Assembly (NCBI RefSeq): GCF_001888165.1 | Contig: NZ_CP015455.1 | Coordinates: 558,001 to 622,000, forward strand | DNA from: Syntrophotalea acetylenica | GTDB lineage: Bacteria > Desulfobacterota > Desulfuromonadia > Desulfuromonadales > Syntrophotaleaceae | Direction: 5' to 3' | DNA: 64,000 nucleotides | Part shown: positions 60,429 through 64,000 of the stretch, in pieces | Numbering within the stretch: the stretch's first letter is position 1 | Layout of the letters: every line of letters begins with the position of its first letter | Notes under the pieces: model-generated | The model's input: only the letters and a program-made list of their open reading frames with translations | Databases searched by the model: none | Told to the model about the DNA's origin: nothing | Translations under genes and position numbers: made by a program

Positions 60429-62957
60429 ATGAATGCAAATCGTCGTTTATTGCCTATCGACAGTGTTGTCGATGAATTGCGAAAGGCCCTTCAAAAAGCG
60501 CCCGCAGTGGTTCTGCAGGCCGAACCGGGGGCCGGAAAAACCACCCGCGTGCCTCTGGCGCTGCTGGATGAGCCCTGGCTGCAAAACAAGCGGATTCTCA
60601 TGCTGGAACCCCGGCGCCTGGCCGCCAGCAACGCCGCCCGTTATATGGCGGCGTGCCTGGGCGAAGCGGTTGGCAACACGGTCGGCTATGCCATTCGCTT
60701 CGACCGGCGTGTTTCGGCCGCCACGCGCATCGAAGTTGTTACCGAAGGTATTCTTACCCGTCGGTTGCAGTCCGATCCGACGCTGGATGGCGTAGGGCTG
60801 GTGATCTTTGACGAATTTCACGAACGGAATCTGCATGCCGATCTGGCGCTGGCCCTGTGTCGGGATGCGCAATTGGGGCTGCGTGACGATCTGAAGCTGC
60901 TGATCATGTCGGCGACCCTTGATGTCGATCCGGTTTCCCGTCTACTGGGCAACGCGCCGGTGCTGCGATGCCCCGGGCGTTGCCATCCGGTCGAAATCTG
61001 TTACATGCCCAGGGACCCCGCAGGGCCTCTGCCGGAGGTAGTGGCGCGGGCGGTGCGGCGGGCCTTGGGGGAAATCGAAGGCGACATCCTGGTGTTTCTG
61101 CCGGGGGCCGGCGAAATTCGCCGCTGCCAGGAAATACTCCGGAAGGAGCCGGCTGCTGGCGAATTGCTGGTCCTGCCTCTGTACGGCGAATTGCCCTTTG
61201 CCGAACAGGAAAGAGCGTTGCTGCCGGGAAGGCAGCGCAAAGTGGTGCTGGCAACCAACATTGCCGAGACAAGCCTGACCATCGAAGGTGTGCGGGGGGT
61301 TGTCGACAGTGGCTTCATGCGGCAGGCCCGGTTCCATGCAGGATCCGGTCTGCCACGCCTGACCACTGTGCGTATCGCCGCCGCCAATGCCGATCAGCGC
61401 GCCGGACGCGCCGGCCGTCTGGGGCCGGGGCGGTGTTACCGTCTCTGGAGCGAAGCGACGCAAGGGGCCATGCTGCCGTTCATGCCTGCGGAAATTCGCA
61501 CGGCCGATCTGGCGCCGCTGGCATTGGAGCTGGCCTGCTGGGGTGTGACGCAGGCCGCCAGTCTGTGCTGGCTGGATGCACCGCCGGCCGGGGCGCTGGG
61601 CAATGCCAGGGATTTGCTGAGGCTGCTTGGCGCACTTGACAAAAAACATCGCCTGACCGCCAGAGGCGAAGCCATGGCGAGGCTTCCTGCCCATCCCCGC
61701 ATCGCCGCGCTACTGTTGCGCGGTATGGAAATCGCCAGCCTGCCTCTGGCCTGTGATCTTGCGGCTCTTCTCGAAGAGCGGGATTTGCTGAAGGGGCTGT
61801 CACCCGCCGCGCAGGTCGTGGACAGCGATCTGCAGCCCCGGCTGGATGCGCTGTACGCTTTTCGCGCCGGTCAACCCCTGGAAAACGGCGTCGATAAGGC
61901 AACCTGTCGCGTTGTGGATCGCACCGCCAGGGCCTGGCGGCAGCGCCTGCGGACAGACTGCGATGCGCTGCAGGGCGACAGTGATACGCTGGCGATCCTG
62001 TTGCTGGCGGCTTATCCGGATCGTGTGGCGCGGCGTCGTCCGGCCGATTGCCGACGCTATCTGATGGTCAACGGGCAGGGCGGCTGCCTGTCTCCGCGCA
62101 GCGGGGTGGGGGATGCGGAATTCATCGTGGCGGTCGATGTGGGGGGAGGGCGTGGCGCAGACGCCATGATCCGCCTGGCCAGTACCGTTACGCGCTCCCG
62201 CCTTGAAACGGAATGCGCGGGACACCTGGTCTGGAGGCAGCGGGTTTTCTGGGATGCCGGGCAGAACAAGGTGGTGGCTCGTAAAGAATATGGATTCGGT
62301 GCGTTACTGCTTGACGAACGTCCTGCTCAGGCCGACCCTGCGCAGGTGTCGGCCGCGCTGCTTGACGGCCTGCGTCAGCTTGGTCTGGCGGCGCTTCCCT
62401 GGAGTCCCGCCGCTGTCCAATTACGCTGGCGGGTGATGACCCTGGCGCGGATTTTTCCAGAGTTGCCCTGGCCGGACTGGTCCGAAGGGGCCCTGCTTGC
62501 CGAACTGGACGATTGGCTCGCTCCCTGGCTGGACGGGATGCGCTGTCTGGAGGATGTTTCCCGACTGAATCTTTCGACGGTTCTGCTGGCCCGCCTCGAT
62601 TGGCGCCTGCAGCAAGCGCTCGAAAAGGAGGCTCCGACCCAGTTGGCGGTCCCGAGCGGCCATCGGGTGGCCCTGGAGTACCGATCGGAAGGCCCGCCGG
62701 TGCTGGCGGTCAAATTGCAGGAATTATTCGGTCTGGCAGAAACGCCGTGCGTGGCGGGCGGGCGTCTGGCGGTACAATTGCAGCTCTTGTCCCCGGCGCG
62801 ACGACCGGTTGCCGTTACCCAGGATCTGCGCAGTTTCTGGGAGGAGGGCTACCCCGAGGTCAAGCGGGAACTGGCGGGGCGCTACCCGAAGCATCCCTGG
62901 CCCGCGGATCCCTGGAAGGCTGTGCCGACCCGTTCTACAAAAAAAGCCATGCCCTGA
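60429..62957 (+). CDS. hrpB: ATP-dependent helicase HrpB
   Basis: An 842-aa DEAH helicase. QAEPGAGKTTRVPLALL (Walker A), DEFHERNLHADLAL (DEFH box), MSATLD (motif III), LATNIAETSLTIEGV and QRAGRAGRLGPGRCYRLW (motif VI) are all present. The C-terminal HrpB-specific region ends with WPADPWKAVPTRSTKKA, typical of the family. Its cellular role is not well defined. It is monocistronic; the stop codon lies inside the terminator hairpin of the convergent mscS gene. Confidence 0.95.
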   Translation: MNANRRLLPIDSVVDELRKALQKAPAVVLQAEPGAGKTTRVPLALLDEPWLQNKRILMLEPRRLAASNAARYMAACLGEAVGNTVGYAIRFDRRVSAATRIEVVTEGILTRRLQSDPTLDGVGLVIFDEFHERNLHADLALALCRDAQLGLRDDLKLLIMSATLDVDPVSRLLGNAPVLRCPGRCHPVEICYMPRDPAGPLPEVVARAVRRALGEIEGDILVFLPGAGEIRRCQEILRKEPAAGELLVLPLYGELPFAEQERALLPGRQRKVVLATNIAETSLTIEGVRGVVDSGFMRQARFHAGSGLPRLTTVRIAAANADQRAGRAGRLGPGRCYRLWSEATQGAMLPFMPAEIRTADLAPLALELACWGVTQAASLCWLDAPPAGALGNARDLLRLLGALDKKHRLTARGEAMARLPAHPRIAALLLRGMEIASLPLACDLAALLEERDLLKGLSPAAQVVDSDLQPRLDALYAFRAGQPLENGVDKATCRVVDRTARAWRQRLRTDCDALQGDSDTLAILLLAAYPDRVARRRPADCRRYLMVNGQGGCLSPRSGVGDAEFIVAVDVGGGRGADAMIRLASTVTRSRLETECAGHLVWRQRVFWDAGQNKVVARKEYGFGALLLDERPAQADPAQVSAALLDGLRQLGLAALPWSPAAVQLRWRVMTLARIFPELPWPDWSEGALLAELDDWLAPWLDGMRCLEDVSRLNLSTVLLARLDWRLQQALEKEAPTQLAVPSGHRVALEYRSEGPPVLAVKLQELFGLAETPCVAGGRLAVQLQLLSPARRPVAVTQDLRSFWEEGYPEVKRELAGRYPKHPWPADPWKAVPTRSTKKAMP

Positions 62958-62982
62958 AAAGCCAGGCTTTCCAGGGCATGGG
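62941..62982 (-). terminator. Terminator of the mscS-type gene
   Basis: Long stem CCATGCCCTGAAAAGCC/GGCTTTCCAGGGCATGG with one mismatch; on the minus strand it is followed by TTTTTT. It overlaps the hrpB stop. Confidence 0.85.
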
Positions 62983-63005
62983 CGATGGGTGGTCCGACCG
63001 GATTT

Positions 63006-63824
63006 TCAGGCGGCATTTTCCGTCGATGCAGCGGATTGGACAAGATGTACATCCTGCTGCGGAAAGGGGATGGAAATGCCGTTTTCGTCAAAGCGCAGCT
63101 TGATCTTTTCCATGGTATCGAAGTAGGCCGGCCAGTAATCGGCAGTGCCGATCCACGGACGCATGACAAAGTTCAGGCTGCTGTCGGCGAATTCATTCAG
63201 CGCCACGACAGGCTGCGGTTCCTTGAGGAACCGGCTGTCCTCGGTGATGATATCCTGCAGGATCTGTTTGACTTTGTGGATATCGTCATCGTAGCTGACG
63301 CCGATGACAAGATCCATGCGTCTTGTGCCGCGCTCGGTGTAGTTGATAATGTTGTCGTTAAGCAGTTTGGCATTGGGGATGACAATGGTCCGGTTGTCCG
63401 GGGTCTGCAGGCGGGTATTGAAAATATGCACCAGTTCCACCGTGCCCATGACGCCGGCTCCTTCGATAAAATCTCCGGCCCGGAAGGGCCGCAGCAGGAT
63501 CATCATGATGCCGGCGGCGAAATTGGACAGCGAGTTCTGCAGGGCCAGGCCGACAGCCAGGCCGGCGGCCCCGATTACCGCGATCAGAGAGGTCGTCTGG
63601 ACGCCGATACGGTTCAACGCGGCAATAGCGACGAAGCTGACCAGCGCGACGTAAACCAGGGTGCTGATAAAGGACACCAGGGTCGGGTCGACATTTCGGC
63701 TGGTCATCATTTTGCGCACGATCCTGGACAGTAATTTGCTCAGCCAAAGACCGACGGCCAGAATCAGCAGGGCTCCCAGCAGGTTGAGGCCGTAAACAGT
63801 CAGCCAGGGTTTAATCTGTTGCAT
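63006..63824 (-). CDS. mscS: Small mechanosensitive channel (MscS type)
   Basis: A 272-aa MscS-type channel with three N-terminal helices. The pore helix TM3 reads GAAGLAVGLALQNSLSNFAAGIMMILLRPFRAGDFI, and the beta domain has GTVELVHIFNTRLQTPDNRTIVIPN. The C-terminus has the FPQQDVHL motif. The GGAGGA site supports ATG 63824; a longer frame to 63989 has no support. It opens on osmotic downshock, complementing mscL in this window. Confidence 0.93.
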   Translation of the reverse strand: MQQIKPWLTVYGLNLLGALLILAVGLWLSKLLSRIVRKMMTSRNVDPTLVSFISTLVYVALVSFVAIAALNRIGVQTTSLIAVIGAAGLAVGLALQNSLSNFAAGIMMILLRPFRAGDFIEGAGVMGTVELVHIFNTRLQTPDNRTIVIPNAKLLNDNIINYTERGTRRMDLVIGVSYDDDIHKVKQILQDIITEDSRFLKEPQPVVALNEFADSSLNFVMRPWIGTADYWPAYFDTMEKIKLRFDENGISIPFPQQDVHLVQSAASTENAA

Positions 63825-64000
63825 GTCTCCTCCTTTACGATGTTGACGGTTCCGGGTGAAATATCGATGCTGCAAAATAATCATCGGGAAACGGCTCTTT
63901 CCCGACGTGGCGTCGTCAATCCGCAGGCTTGCGCTTGTGACTCGGGCCTTCCCTGCCCCTCGCCCTTCGGGCAGCCGGAGGCTGTGCACTTTGCTATGCT

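Overview
The window looks like the chromosome of a GC-rich, anaerobic, alcohol-oxidising or fermenting Desulfuromonadales-type deltaproteobacterium, with Pelobacter/Syntrophotalea as the best guess. This is inferred from gene content: a tungsten-type aldehyde:ferredoxin oxidoreductase, two iron alcohol dehydrogenases, an NfnAB-like transhydrogenase, Pta-AckA, a glycyl-radical diol/glycerol dehydratase, and DUF4388/roadblock signalling genes. No phage, IS element, rRNA or CRISPR array was seen.

Layout. 0-4.4 kb: end of a DUF89 phosphatase gene, tRNA-Arg(CCG), DUF1573 protein, hpt, a zinc-ribbon membrane protein, tatA, and an 8Fe ferredoxin with a TTG start. 4.5-7 kb: convergent ackA and pta. 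7-17 kb: tonB, a GcvH-like protein without the lipoyl lysine, FmdB-type zinc ribbon, udp, cdd, def, a frameshifted GcvR-like gene, a release-factor-like protein, a K+ channel, slyX, rhodanese, MauE/DoxX protein, a frameshifted radical SAM gene and a KamA/EpmB-type aminomutase. 17-21 kb: ilvY/ilvC, an RNA-binding protein and a thioesterase.

21.2-36.7 kb is a metabolic island: candidate Moco/Tuco riboswitch, aor, MoaD/ThiS-like carrier, ThiF-like enzyme, porin, adh1, membrane protein (frameshifted), DUF190, CMD-like protein, adh2, MmsA-like aldehyde dehydrogenase, a 55-aa HTH protein, nfnA, nfnB and a FadR-type GntR regulator. A shared 26-nt box (core ATAGCCAAAT) occurs seven times: before aor, the thiF-like gene, adh1 (twice), adh2, aldh and the regulator itself. 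I read it as the operator of the FadR-type protein. Alcohol would be oxidised to aldehyde, then by AOR to acid plus reduced ferredoxin or by the CoA-acylating enzyme to acyl-CoA (then Pta-AckA), with NfnAB balancing ferredoxin, NADH and NADPH.

36.8-44 kb: epmA, efp, mscL, a B12-type radical SAM protein, lytic transglycosylase, phosphoesterase and a half-size TauE. 44-52 kb: glycyl-radical diol dehydratase and its activase, followed by a NarL-type regulator, a lone receiver and a histidine kinase whose input is a PocR domain, the domain associated with diol sensing. 52-56.7 kb: a compact minus-strand signalling operon (FIST, DUF4388-roadblock, two V4R-like proteins, ParA/MinD ATPase, roadblock-like protein). 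56.9-64 kb: acpH, a frameshifted M23 peptidase, an M20 peptidase, hrpB and mscS.

Four genes are broken by what looks like one missing base in a G or C homopolymer. Because the defect is the same each time, sequence error is at least as likely as real mutation.
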